DNA from: Ignavibacteria bacterium | GTDB taxonomy: Bacteria > Bacteroidota > Ignavibacteria > SZUA-365 | Reading direction: 5' to 3' | Length of the DNA stretch: 64,000 nucleotides | NCBI GenBank assembly: GCA_016720835.1 | Contig: JADKJW010000001.1 | Span: 620,001-684,000, forward strand | Shown: positions 44,711 to 53,867 of the stretch, in pieces | How the letters are laid out: each line of letters opens with the position of its first letter | Numbering within the stretch: the first letter of the stretch is position 1 | The notes under the pieces: generated by a model | What the model saw: the letters and a program-made list of their open reading frames with translations, nothing else | What the model was told of the DNA's origin: nothing | Databases searched by the model: none | Made by a program: the position numbers and the translations under genes

Positions 44711-45955
44711 ATGGGCATCACCATCAACATGCAAGGCCGCCTGCGCGACCCGCGCCACGTGGACGAGCTCGCCGAAGAGGTCGCCGAATATGCGGAGGCC
44801 CTCGGCTGGAAACATGCCGTCGTTGCCGCCGCGCCGCTGAAGGGAATCACCATCACCCCGCACGAGGACTGCGAGTCCCTGATGCTGCTGTTCGACGGCG
44901 AAGGGGTCCTGCGCAATCCCGTCCTGCTCGGCACCGAGTACGACGCGCACGTCTTCGTCAAGACGCAGTTCGCTCCGTCGGAAGCGCACATCGCGCTCTG
45001 CGCCCTCCTGCGCTATCTGAAAGACAAGTATTTCCAGATCCTGGAGGTGAACGATGAAGGCGGCTACTGGGAATCCAGCGACCGGGAGCTGCTTGAGTCC
45101 CGGATTCAGTTTCTCGCGGACAAGATGAAGCAGGTCACCGCCGCATTGTTACGGGAACCTGCGCCGACCGGCACCGCGAGTCCCGAAGATATCGCGGACA
45201 GCGTCGCGCGGGTCGCCGCACAGGTGTTCGATGATGGCGAAGTGCACACCACGGAGATGCTCGACCGCATCACCGGTCCGATGCCTCCCTTCGATCCCGA
45301 CGAGCGCGCATCGTGGGACCTGCAGCGCTGGATCGACTTCTGGCAGGCCTGGGACGAGCACCGGAATCCCTCCCTGGCGGTGATGCGGACCCTGCCCGAG
45401 AGCGTGGTGTCCATCGAAAAAGCCCTCGCGGAGGAACGGCGCGTGCACGAGCAGTGGGAGGGCGACGGTTTCGCCCTGATGGCCTGCGCCGACGCGCAAA
45501 TGGCGGCCATGCAGGAGGACGAAGGGCGGGAGGAAACGGATGCAGCCGACACCGGCGACTGGGATGGCGATGACGAGGGAGATGTCTGGCAGATGGAGGA
45601 TTCGGAGGATGATCAGGCGCAACTGGACTTCGAACTGGCGCTCGACGAGCAGGATCCCGAGGCCTGGACGCTGTTGCTCGAATGGTATCAACGCTTCAGG
45701 AAAGCTGCCGATGCGCAGCCGGAGCATCCGGTGTCGACGTACGTGCGCTCCATCGTACCGGTGGCCTTGGTCGGCATCCGGATGGCATATGGCTGGCGGG
45801 ACCGGGACGACATGTTCCTCGCCGTCCCGTCACGGCTGAGCGTCTGCGAACAGCGCTTCAGGCATATCGCGCGCGTGCTGCGCCTGTTGCGGGGAAATCC
45901 CTTCGAAGCGTTCGCCGCGGAGGCGGAAGGCCTGGCCGAGCGCTTTGGTGGCTGA
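44711..45955 (+). CDS. Protein of unknown function, acidic central region
   Basis: 414 residues with no signal peptide or membrane helix. The N-terminal 130 residues (ITINMQGRLRDPRHVDELAEEVAEYAEALGW ... LLGTEYDAHVFVKTQFAPSEAHIALC) form an apparently conserved alpha/beta unit. Residues about 270-320 are very acidic (EDEGREETDAADTGDWDGDD), followed by helices. I do not recognise a family. ATG 44711 follows GGAGGAGACAC, a strong ribosome site that excludes the longer frame. Confidence 0.8.
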   Translation: MGITINMQGRLRDPRHVDELAEEVAEYAEALGWKHAVVAAAPLKGITITPHEDCESLMLLFDGEGVLRNPVLLGTEYDAHVFVKTQFAPSEAHIALCALLRYLKDKYFQILEVNDEGGYWESSDRELLESRIQFLADKMKQVTAALLREPAPTGTASPEDIADSVARVAAQVFDDGEVHTTEMLDRITGPMPPFDPDERASWDLQRWIDFWQAWDEHRNPSLAVMRTLPESVVSIEKALAEERRVHEQWEGDGFALMACADAQMAAMQEDEGREETDAADTGDWDGDDEGDVWQMEDSEDDQAQLDFELALDEQDPEAWTLLLEWYQRFRKAADAQPEHPVSTYVRSIVPVALVGIRMAYGWRDRDDMFLAVPSRLSVCEQRFRHIARVLRLLRGNPFEAFAAEAEGLAERFGG

Positions 45956-46140
45956 CACGCACAGGAGAATTTCGGATTGCGAATTTTCAATTTCGGATTG
46001 AATCATCTGCTATTTGCACGGTGAATCAATCCTGTCTGTTGCGACAATGCCGCCTCACCATCGCTCGGTGTGACAAGAGTCGAAGGGGTGCTTGTCTTCA
46101 ATCCGAAATTGGAAATCCAAAATCCGAAAGTGTCGAAGGC
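45956..46140. repeat. Purine-first inverted repeat between convergent genes
   Basis: ATTTCGGATTGCGAATTTTC and AATTTCGGATTGAATC (about 45968-46005) face TTCAATCCGAAATTGGAAAT and CCAAAATCCGAAAGTG (about 46097-46133). The arms can pair and lie 3' of both genes. Confidence 0.85.
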
Positions 46141-46983
46141 TTACCACACGGCGACTTTCCGCACGATGCTCTCTTTGCCCGTGTACGCAGTGGAGAAGTA
46201 CAGTCCGCGAGGAAGATCTCTGAGGCTCACGGATGCGCCCGGCGCTTCCACGACGAGCGAACGGACTCTCCGGCCCATCGCATCATGCACCATGACCGTC
46301 GCCGAGGCGACGCCGTTGCCGAGCTGAATGCGCAGTACATCCGCGTATGCGTGCAGCGCAATGCTGCCGGGTGATGGCGTTCGATCGATCCCCGTCGTGG
46401 TGGAGCCTGCCCTGATGGGTTCGTTCGGCATGGTATTGATGGCGTAGTCGCGCAGGGTGAAGGCGTTCGCCTGCGGTGAGACGTCGAGGCCGATCCACCC
46501 GTACACCCAGTTGTTCCTCACGCGCTTGCGCACGCCGAGGTAGAAGCCGGTCAGTTTGGTGATCCAATGCCCCTGGCCCGAGAGGCCGTAGCCGGCAAGC
46601 GTGCTCGGCAGTCCGTGACCGAACGTGGTATCCCAGAAATTCGTCCAGAGGATGCCGGAGCCTTCGCCGATCAGATCACCGGTCCTGAATGCGAGCGGGA
46701 AGAAGTTCGACGCCTTGTCCACACTGCCGTCACCCGCGATCTGGTCGGAGCCTTCGGTTCCGGCGATGTTCACCTTGTCGTAGGTTTCGCCGAAATTGTC
46801 CGCGCCCATCGTGAAGTCCGTCGTGCCGTCCCGGTTCAGATCCAACCGGATGCTGTATCCGGAATTCACCGGCGGCATGATGGTGGTGTCGGGGACGATA
46901 TCGGTATATATGATTTGCGCGAAAGCTTCATTGCCGGTAGCAAGCGCGCAGAGTAGCAGCAGAAATACGGGAACACTTTTCAT
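46141..46983 (-). CDS. Secreted protein with T9SS type A sorting domain
   Basis: 280 residues: signal peptide (VPVFLLLLCALATGNEAFAQ), a beta-rich central domain of unknown function (LDLNRDGTTDFTMGADNFG is a calcium-loop-like DxNxDG segment), and a C-terminal sorting domain (VMVHDAMGRRVRSLVVEAPG ... LRDLPRGLYFSTAYTG ... RKVAVW). Probably exported across the outer membrane. ATG 46983 follows GGAG; the frame is open further up through unrelated DNA. Confidence 0.85.
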   Translation of the reverse strand: MKSVPVFLLLLCALATGNEAFAQIIYTDIVPDTTIMPPVNSGYSIRLDLNRDGTTDFTMGADNFGETYDKVNIAGTEGSDQIAGDGSVDKASNFFPLAFRTGDLIGEGSGILWTNFWDTTFGHGLPSTLAGYGLSGQGHWITKLTGFYLGVRKRVRNNWVYGWIGLDVSPQANAFTLRDYAINTMPNEPIRAGSTTTGIDRTPSPGSIALHAYADVLRIQLGNGVASATVMVHDAMGRRVRSLVVEAPGASVSLRDLPRGLYFSTAYTGKESIVRKVAVW

Positions 46984-47138
46984 GTGCACTCCGAGCGTGA
47001 TGTGAAAGTGACGTGTCTCCTTGAAGACACGCGATTCACCCAACGGTTACGCCGCATGTCATCCCATCCCCGCGTCACCCCATCCCCGCGTCTCCGCGTC
47101 GTCCCTTTCCCCTTCACCCTTCACCCTTTCCCCCACCA

Positions 47139-49838
47139 TCACGGCCCGGTAACCAGTTCCTGCATGATCCGCATCGGCAAGGTCATGCGCCGCTTCTTCA
47201 GCGTCTCGCCGTACTGGCGCATCGCCTCCTCGCCGTCCGCGGGAGTGGAATAGGAGCCCGTGCGGATGCTGTAGGCCTTGCCCGTGCCGTCGGCGTCGAG
47301 CGTCTCCTGTATCCAGAGCGGACAACCCAGCACGGTGGAGAGCGTGTCGACGAGCACCTGCGCGTTCTTCAGATACCCGTACGTGCCGAAGCTGATGCTC
47401 ACGAATCTGCAGGTGGGCGCCGACCTGGGCGCATAGGCATCGAGCATCGACGCCGCGGCTTTCGCGGTGTTGCGCAGCAGCTTCTCCGTCTCCTGCGCCG
47501 CGCCCGCATCGGCCATGCAGCCACTGCGCAACGCGTACACGGTCTTGCCCTTCTCATCCGATTCGACGTAGAGAGTAAGGCTGTCCGCGCGCTGCTGCTC
47601 CTCGGGCAGGAAGCGCCGCAGGATGTCGAGCACGAACGCGGCCTGCGCGCTGTCGCGGAACACATGTTCGGCGCGGAAGCAGTCGCAGGCCTTCGGCTTT
47701 GCGTCGGGCTGCACGACTTCCTTCTGCAGGAAGTCCGTCTCGAAGGGCCGCCCCGCCGTGGCGGGATCGCCGATGACGGGGGTGACGAAGATCTCGATGC
47801 GCCGACCCTCGGGATTGTTGCACGGGAGGTTGCGCTGCGTGACGCGTTTCCTGCAATCGCTCTCGTTCGTCGCCATCGTCGTCTTCATTGTTCCGCGCCA
47901 GGCCGTCGGATCGTGAATGCCGAGCCCGTCGTAATCGAACACGATGCGCCCGCGCTCCTTGAAGTCGCGGTAGGCCTCGGAGCGCGCGCTCATGTCGCGG
48001 TCGATGGTCTTCATCGTGAAGTAGGAGCGCAGCATCGAGAGGATCACGTTGCCGTTCTGCCCGCGATCCTTCAGTGGCACGGCCTTGCCGCCATCCGCGG
48101 AGGGGAGCTGTGAGACCTGCATGCTCGTGCCGGACGCGATGCGCACGTTCTTCAACGCCACGGCTTCATCGGTGTAACTGCCGTCCTTCAGGCCGCAAGG
48201 ATCGGTGTAGCCGACGAGCGTGATGAGCAGCGTGATGTCCTTCTCGGCGCACTTGTCCACCTTGCGCACCACGTTGTCGATTTTCTGGTAGATACTCTTT
48301 TCGAAGAAATCGTCGATGGTCTTCGACGCGCAGGCGTAGTCGTAGTCGCCCGGATCGATGAACTTCGCGCGGGCGAGCGCGCCGGCGGACCAGCTCTTGT
48401 TGAAGGCCGCATAGTTCGCGCTGGTGTTCGGCCACCAGTAACCGGTCACGAAGTACGGAATCCCGCTCGCATCGCTGATCAGGATGGTCTCCACCGCGCG
48501 GGGATTGCAGTCGCAGTTGACGGGCACGATCTGCAGCGTGTCGCCGAGCTTCGCGATGGTGTCCACGGGACGGCAGTCGATGGTCACGCACTCCTCTCCC
48601 CTGTTGAGACGCGTGAAGCTGACGCGGTCGCCCACGTCCACCTGGATTTTCTGCCCCGACGCCATCGGTCTGCCGATGCCGTTCACCGTGACGAGCAGGT
48701 CCTGCGGATCCATCGCGCGGCCTTCCACGGCGATGTTCTTCACGGCCACGTTGCCCTTCTCGAAGCAGTACACTTTCGGCTGCATCCAGATTTTCGGCAC
48801 AGGGAGTTTGCAGGCGTACACGTCGAAGCCGCCGTAGCCGCCGCCGCGGTTCGACGACCAGAACAGCACGTTGCCCAGTTCGGTGCGAGCGATACACGGG
48901 AACAGTTCCTCGCTCGCGGTGTTCACGTCGTAGCCCGCTTGCCGCGTCAGTGCGTTGAGATTCACGGGCGAAGGCGACGCGCCGCGCAGCAGGTCAGGGA
49001 GCGAGCCCGCGAGGTAGAGGTCGAAGCCGTTCTTCGATGGCGCGTTCTTCTCGAAGTCCCAGCGCGAGGCGAAGTACACCGCGCCCGACGCGTCGATGGC
49101 GGGCGACATGTCGTCGGACTTCGAGGCCAGCGACTTCACGATGGAGGGCGGCTGCCACTGCCCGCCCGCGCGCACGGAGTACCAGATGTTGACGCTCGTG
49201 TCGGCGGCATCGTAGGGATTCGGCCTGTCGGACACGAACAGCAGCGTGTCGCCGCCCGGCGAGAGCGCGGGCTGCGAGGTCCACGCGTCGGGCGCGTTGA
49301 CGTTCTCCACGATGGCGGGCGACGCGAAGCGGCCGGCGAGATCCTTCTTCAATTTCCAGAGAAACAGATTGTAGCCCGATGCGCCCGCCATCAGCGCGCC
49401 CGAGGGATCGCGCGGCTGCTCGGCGGCGATGATCATCTCGTCCCCGCGAATGGCTACGGCACCCTTGGTCCACGCGTCGAAGCCGGGATTGACCGACGCG
49501 ATGCGCTCGGCGGCGCCCCAACCCCGGTGCGGGCGCGTGGCGTCGAGCTTCGCCTGATGCCGCGCGATGAAGATCTCGTTCGGCAGCGAGGTCAGCTTCT
49601 TCCCTTCGATGCTCCGCGAGGATGTCAGCCACAGCGCCGTCTCGTCGGGCGCGAACTCGACGAAGGCCGCGAACTCGTCGGCCGCCGAATTGACGCGCCC
49701 GTCCAGCAGCCCGCCGCCTGGACAGCACTTGCAGTCGATCACCTCGTCCGTCAGGTCTTTCGTGCCGCCGCAACCCGCGAAAAACAGCAGCGTCAGCGCG
49801 GCGGGCAGCATCGTGAACAGGAGCTTCGGGCTTCTCAT
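47139..49838 (-). CDS. PorE-like lipoprotein: PD40 propeller, OmpA-like and SPOR-like domains
   Basis: 899 residues with a lipobox (LLFFAGCGG). PD40/WD40-like strands occupy about residues 55-350 (ALSPGGDTLLFVSDRPN; GNVLFWSSNRGGGYGGFDVY). Around 530-680 is an OmpA-type peptidoglycan-binding pattern (LVGYTDPCG ... LSMLRSYF ... NPEGRRIEIFV). Near 850-890 AYSIRTGSYSTPADGEEAMR resembles SPOR, a second glycan-binding fold. Lipoprotein plus propeller plus OmpA domain is the layout of T9SS PorE; it lacks TPRs and adds SPOR. It probably ties an outer-membrane complex to the wall. ATG follows GGAGG. It is third in an operon with the next two genes. Confidence 0.82.
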   Translation of the reverse strand: MRSPKLLFTMLPAALTLLFFAGCGGTKDLTDEVIDCKCCPGGGLLDGRVNSAADEFAAFVEFAPDETALWLTSSRSIEGKKLTSLPNEIFIARHQAKLDATRPHRGWGAAERIASVNPGFDAWTKGAVAIRGDEMIIAAEQPRDPSGALMAGASGYNLFLWKLKKDLAGRFASPAIVENVNAPDAWTSQPALSPGGDTLLFVSDRPNPYDAADTSVNIWYSVRAGGQWQPPSIVKSLASKSDDMSPAIDASGAVYFASRWDFEKNAPSKNGFDLYLAGSLPDLLRGASPSPVNLNALTRQAGYDVNTASEELFPCIARTELGNVLFWSSNRGGGYGGFDVYACKLPVPKIWMQPKVYCFEKGNVAVKNIAVEGRAMDPQDLLVTVNGIGRPMASGQKIQVDVGDRVSFTRLNRGEECVTIDCRPVDTIAKLGDTLQIVPVNCDCNPRAVETILISDASGIPYFVTGYWWPNTSANYAAFNKSWSAGALARAKFIDPGDYDYACASKTIDDFFEKSIYQKIDNVVRKVDKCAEKDITLLITLVGYTDPCGLKDGSYTDEAVALKNVRIASGTSMQVSQLPSADGGKAVPLKDRGQNGNVILSMLRSYFTMKTIDRDMSARSEAYRDFKERGRIVFDYDGLGIHDPTAWRGTMKTTMATNESDCRKRVTQRNLPCNNPEGRRIEIFVTPVIGDPATAGRPFETDFLQKEVVQPDAKPKACDCFRAEHVFRDSAQAAFVLDILRRFLPEEQQRADSLTLYVESDEKGKTVYALRSGCMADAGAAQETEKLLRNTAKAAASMLDAYAPRSAPTCRFVSISFGTYGYLKNAQVLVDTLSTVLGCPLWIQETLDADGTGKAYSIRTGSYSTPADGEEAMRQYGETLKKRRMTLPMRIMQELVTGP

Positions 49839-49898
49839 CGTCGTCCTCCGGAAGGAATCGTGTCGGGTGCCGTCGGGATGGAATGCGTCGCAGATCGA

Positions 49899-52163
49899 TC
49901 AGTACAGGACGACCGGATAGATCAGCTCGTACTCGATGCCGGTCTGATCATTGAAGCTGTTGGGCTCGTTGCCGAGGAAGATCTTCCGCACATAGAGCAG
50001 CGCCACGCCGCAGGGAATCACGTGACTCGTGGATCCGCTTGTCCACTGCCCCTGCGTGGAAATGATGTACACGTCGCCGGGCCGCGGGAGCACGGGCGTG
50101 GGGCCGGGAGGGAAGGTCCACGGCAGCGAGGCCTGCAGGAAGTATGCGCCGTTGGCGTTCAGCGTGTTCTGCACGTCGCCGACAATGCGTTTGACGTTCG
50201 CGAAATCCTTCTCGAGGTAGTTCCGCGTGAAGAGCAGCAGCTGCGTGAAGCTCGTGCCCGGCGTGCGGAACAGCATCGGATCCTGCGGCGGCGTGCGCGC
50301 GTACGAGGTGTCCGCCACCTCCACGAAGAAGTCGTGCAGATTCGGCGGATACGGGAAGGCCTTGGTCTGCGGATCGATCATGTTGAAGAGGCGGCCGATG
50401 TCGAGCGTGCCGTCGAACTGCGAACAGCAATCGATGTGACAGACCTTGCGCACGGGAGGGTCGGGCAGCTTGGGCGTGTTCTGTCCGTACGCGTACAGCG
50501 TGATGACGTTGCTGATGCGGATGAAGGTGCCGACGACGGCGCGCACGGTGATGAGCTGCTGGCAGTCGCCGCAACTGCTGTTCGAAAGGCGGATGCTCAC
50601 GGAGAAGATGCTGTCGCTGATCGACCCCGTCCGCGCGCGCAGGCCGCTCGCGAAGATCTGCTCGAACTCGCTCACGGTCGGCGCGGTGAAGCGCAGGGTC
50701 ACGGTGGTGCGCGTGTTCCGGCCGAGCGTCACGTTCGCGCCGGGCGTCACGTCGAAGAAGCGGCTGTTGACGCGCTGCGGATCGCTGTCGATGAGCGTGA
50801 TCTGCACGTTGGCCGGAGCGGGACAGCAGGCTGTGTCGGGCAGCAGCAGGGTGATCTCCTGATACACCGTGGTCTTCGTGCCGCCGCAGCCCTCGTTGGG
50901 CGAGAAGGGCACGGGGGAGTTGCCCGAGGAGAAATCGACGGCGATGGGTTTCGTCGCGGTGAACTGCTGCACGACGGGCTTCACCACCAGCGGACACATG
51001 GTGCGGCACGCGAAGCCCTGCAACCGCACGGTGATGCGGCAGGGCGTGTCGTCCGCGAGGCGGATGAAGACGAGGAAGGTGTCCACCGCATTGCCCGCGC
51101 GCCAGGGCCGGAAACGCGCGGTGATGGAGAGGTCGCGGCCCGCGTCCACGACGGTGCCGGGGGCGGGAGCGATCACGTCCCAGAAGCGGTCGCGGTCGCG
51201 TGAGACTATGCTGTCCACGCGTATCGCGCGGCAGTCCGCGGGATTCTGGTACACGAGGATGTTCGCGTAGTCGCGCACCGTGCCCACCTCCACGGTGTTG
51301 GCGTCGGGCTCTATCGACAGCACGGAATCCCGCGGGCAGTTGCACTGGAATTCGATCACTGTCGCGAGCAGGCGCACGGTGTAGCGCACGGGCGTGCCGT
51401 CGGAACAGGTGAGCTGGAAATCGAGCGGCAGCTCGAAGTCGCCCGGATTCGCAGTCGAAACAGTGAAGACCACGGTGAGCGCTTCACCCTTCTTCAATAC
51501 GACGGGCGAGCCCGTCACCACCCGGTCGTTCACGCGCACCTGCGCGATGCCGAAGGGCGCCCGCGGCGCGGGGATGGCGATGCTGAGGGTCTGATTCGGA
51601 TCGGCGCAGTCCAGCACGAACAGCGTGCGCGTCAGCGTATATTCCGATATGCCTGTCGGTTTATTGCGCAGAAGGTCTGTACTGCCGCTTTCGTCGAGGA
51701 AGCGGTAGGTAACGAAAATATCGCGCGGACAGCACACCAACAACGTGCCGACGAAGGACAGCGTGAACTTCGCGTCCGCGCAGAACAGGAACACGGGCGG
51801 ATCGGAGTACTGCCGCTCGCTGCGGTACACGCCGGCGATGCGGATGTTCACGCCCGCCGCGGGAAACACTGCGCGGTACTCGACGACGCCCTGGTCGTTC
51901 GTGCGCAATTGCGCGAGCACTTCCTCGCCGTTGGCGTTCACCTGCGTGATCGTGATTTCGGCATCCACGGCCGGACCGGTGCTGACGCCGGTAATGGGAT
52001 CGATGACGCGCGCGACGACGGTGAGCACGCGCTCCTTCGCGCCCTTCGCGGGCACCACTTCGTCCTTGCAGCCCGCCGCCAGCAAGGCGACAAGTACGAC
52101 GAGGGCGAGCGTCGCGGAGAATCGGATGCGGGGGTATGGTATATTCCTGCGGTCGGTGTTCAT
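49899..52163 (-). CDS. Large lipoprotein of unknown function, cysteine-pair rich
   Basis: 754 residues with a lipobox (LVALLAAGCKD). After an Ig/CNA-like beta-sandwich start (VVARVIDPITGVSTGPAVDAEITI; GVVEYRAVFPAAGVNIRIAG), several beta domains of the choice-of-anchor/hydin type appear to follow, each with closely spaced Cys (LVCCPRD, CNCPRD, ACCPAP, HIDCCSQF). It should be a periplasmic or outer-membrane lipoprotein with disulfides. AAGGAGA precedes ATG 52163. It is middle gene of the trio 52199/49899/47139, so it is likely a partner of the PorE-like protein. Confidence 0.82.
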   Translation of the reverse strand: MNTDRRNIPYPRIRFSATLALVVLVALLAAGCKDEVVPAKGAKERVLTVVARVIDPITGVSTGPAVDAEITITQVNANGEEVLAQLRTNDQGVVEYRAVFPAAGVNIRIAGVYRSERQYSDPPVFLFCADAKFTLSFVGTLLVCCPRDIFVTYRFLDESGSTDLLRNKPTGISEYTLTRTLFVLDCADPNQTLSIAIPAPRAPFGIAQVRVNDRVVTGSPVVLKKGEALTVVFTVSTANPGDFELPLDFQLTCSDGTPVRYTVRLLATVIEFQCNCPRDSVLSIEPDANTVEVGTVRDYANILVYQNPADCRAIRVDSIVSRDRDRFWDVIAPAPGTVVDAGRDLSITARFRPWRAGNAVDTFLVFIRLADDTPCRITVRLQGFACRTMCPLVVKPVVQQFTATKPIAVDFSSGNSPVPFSPNEGCGGTKTTVYQEITLLLPDTACCPAPANVQITLIDSDPQRVNSRFFDVTPGANVTLGRNTRTTVTLRFTAPTVSEFEQIFASGLRARTGSISDSIFSVSIRLSNSSCGDCQQLITVRAVVGTFIRISNVITLYAYGQNTPKLPDPPVRKVCHIDCCSQFDGTLDIGRLFNMIDPQTKAFPYPPNLHDFFVEVADTSYARTPPQDPMLFRTPGTSFTQLLLFTRNYLEKDFANVKRIVGDVQNTLNANGAYFLQASLPWTFPPGPTPVLPRPGDVYIISTQGQWTSGSTSHVIPCGVALLYVRKIFLGNEPNSFNDQTGIEYELIYPVVLY

Positions 52164-52198
52164 GGCGGTCTCCTTCGGACGTCGGTGCGGGATGCGGG

Positions 52199-53254
52199 TC
52201 AGAACGTCACGCCCAGCCGCAGGCCGAGCACGTTGGAAATGCGGACGGGATTGCGATCCCCCTCCGGCACGTCGGGGCAGCAGGTGATTTCGGGGAGCGG
52301 CAGCCAGGTGCGGCGCACGAAGAAATCCACGCCGAGGTCGGTCTCATTCGACAATGGAATTTCGTAGCCGATGCCCAGGCCGATAAAGACGCGCTTGTCT
52401 TTTTCGATGGGCGCGTTCGTCGTGCCATCGAACGTGATGCCGACGTCGCCGAACACGTACCACGCGTTGCAGCCGCAGCCGTAGGGGTCGGGGTGGTTGT
52501 TGAACGTCAGCCGCGGATGGAAGGACAGCGGGATGAACACCGAGCCGTCCACCGGCCACACGCCCGTGAGCAGGCCGAGGTGCAGGTTGTCCGTCTTCAC
52601 GCGGCGCGGACCCGTCTCGCCGAAGGAGAGCACCGGCCACAGCGCGGCGAGCTCCGCGCCCGCGGTGATTTTCGTGCCGCCGCGTCCAGTGGAGAAGGTC
52701 TCAGGTTCGTAGAGCACGCCGCCTTGCGCGTCGGGGTAGAACACCGGACTCTGTTCGCCGCGCCAGGCGCCCATGGCGCGCAGTTCCAGCTTGCCGATGC
52801 CGAGCGCGCCGTCGCGCGCGGACGCGCAGCTCACGCAGGTGCATTCGGGGCGGACGGGTTCGGGAGGAGTCTTGGTGTCCGACACCCGCGTGATGCGCTG
52901 CACCTGGTCCTCGGGAATGATGTAGGTGCGCGCGCCCTTGCAGTCGCCGCCCGGCGCGCAGGGGACGTCCACGCGCAGGATGGGTACGCCTTCGCCGCAG
53001 GCCAGCGACGGCGCGTAGCTCGTCACCAGCGACGACACCTCTCCTCCGCCGCACTGGTCCGCCACCGGCGTCTTCAATTCCACGCTGTACAGGTAGGCAT
53101 CCGTGGGCGGGCAGTCGCCCTGCTCGCAATACGCGCAGCGCGACGACGAGCAGGCGCCCAGCATCGCCGCCATCGCCAGCAACGCCAGCGCGAGCGGCAG
53201 CGCCCGCGGCACGCAAGCGGGGACACGGAAGCACGGAGTCATCGGTACGTTCAT
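52199..53254 (-). CDS. Outer-membrane beta-barrel lipoprotein
   Basis: 351 residues: lipobox-like LAMAAMLGACSSS, a cysteine-rich N-terminal part (RCAYCEQGDCPP; ECTCVSC), then alternating beta strands in the last 200 residues (LHLGLLTGVWPVDGSVFIPL ... RVFIGLGIGYEIPL ... GVDFFVRRTW) ending LGLRLGVTF, the aromatic last residue typical of outer-membrane barrels. It is first gene of the trio with its own promoter; the long upstream frame extension is rejected because the promoter lies inside it. Confidence 0.8.
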   Translation of the reverse strand: MNVPMTPCFRVPACVPRALPLALALLAMAAMLGACSSSRCAYCEQGDCPPTDAYLYSVELKTPVADQCGGGEVSSLVTSYAPSLACGEGVPILRVDVPCAPGGDCKGARTYIIPEDQVQRITRVSDTKTPPEPVRPECTCVSCASARDGALGIGKLELRAMGAWRGEQSPVFYPDAQGGVLYEPETFSTGRGGTKITAGAELAALWPVLSFGETGPRRVKTDNLHLGLLTGVWPVDGSVFIPLSFHPRLTFNNHPDPYGCGCNAWYVFGDVGITFDGTTNAPIEKDKRVFIGLGIGYEIPLSNETDLGVDFFVRRTWLPLPEITCCPDVPEGDRNPVRISNVLGLRLGVTF

Positions 53255-53301
53255 GGGGCACCTGTGGTCAGTGCGGATGGAAAGAGTGTTTCGTGTGGGT
53301 G

Positions 53302-53332
53302 CAAAGTACGGACAGAGCGGGGGAAAGGAAAA
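53302..53332 (-). promoter_or_regulatory. Candidate promoter for the lipoprotein operon
   Basis: On the minus strand TTTT (53332-53329), 20 bases, then TACTTTG (53308-53302), one base short of TAnnTTTG. A leader of about 40 bases would precede ATG 53254. Confidence 0.4.
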
Positions 53333-53532
53333 CGAGGAGGGAGTGGGGAGTAGGGAGTAATGAGAAATTCTGATCGCTTGCATCGGGTGGGACTCCACCT
53401 GCGCTTTGCTTCGCGAAGCTTCGGTGGGCAGGCAAGCGTCCCGCTTGTCGATTCCGAACCTGGCTTCCTGCACCAGTCTAATGAAATGTTGGAGTGTTGG
53501 AGTGTTGGAGTGAATGCCGATGATGCAGGAAA
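53333..53532. repeat. Intergenic repeats incl. structured repeat copy C
   Basis: GGAGTGGGGAGTAGGGAGTAATGAG (about 53339-53364) belongs to the word family at 12.08 kb. 53395-53450 is copy C of the structured repeat: CCACCTGCGCTTTGC-TTC-GCGAAGCTTCGGTGGGCAGGC followed by AAGCGTCCCGCTTGTC. GTTGGAGTGTTGGAGTG follows. Confidence 0.8.
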
Positions 53533-53840
53533 AAGCCCCGAAGGGGCGGCATTCCCCAACCCAGGGCCCGCGGCCGGGGGGGGGGGACGGCCCAAACCGG
53601 GGGGCCGGGGCGGGGGGGGGGGAAGAAAAAAGGGGGGAGGGAGGGGGGGGGGGGGGGGGGGGAGGGGGGGGGGAGGGGGGGGGGGGGGGGGGGGGGGGGG
53701 GAGGGGGGGGGGGGGGGGGGGGGGGGGCGTGGGGCCCCAGGGCTCACGCCCTGGGTTGGGGAATGCCGTCCGCCTCCGGCGGACTCACCCACGTTGCGCG
53801 TTGTGCCGCCGCCCCAGGGCTCACGCCCTGGGTTGGGGAA
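53533..53840. repeat. Palindromic repeats enclosing a long poly-G tract (likely artefact)
   Basis: AAAGCCCCGAAGGGGCGGCA and TTCCCCAACCCAGGGC at 53532-53566 match, in reverse complement, CCCCAGGGCTCACGCCCTGG then GTTGGGGAATGCCG at about 53733-53766; another copy is near 53811-53838. Between 53570 and 53727 the sequence is almost pure G. Such a tract inside a strong hairpin is best explained by failed sequencing through the hairpin; true content is unknown. No gene seen. Confidence 0.8.
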
Positions 53841-53867
53841 CAGTGGAGAGTCAAGGCTGGCAAGGTC

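Noticed and set aside
53570..53727. Phase-variable homopolymer switch
   Set aside because: Not in a gene or promoter, far too long, and inside a palindrome; an artefact is more likely.
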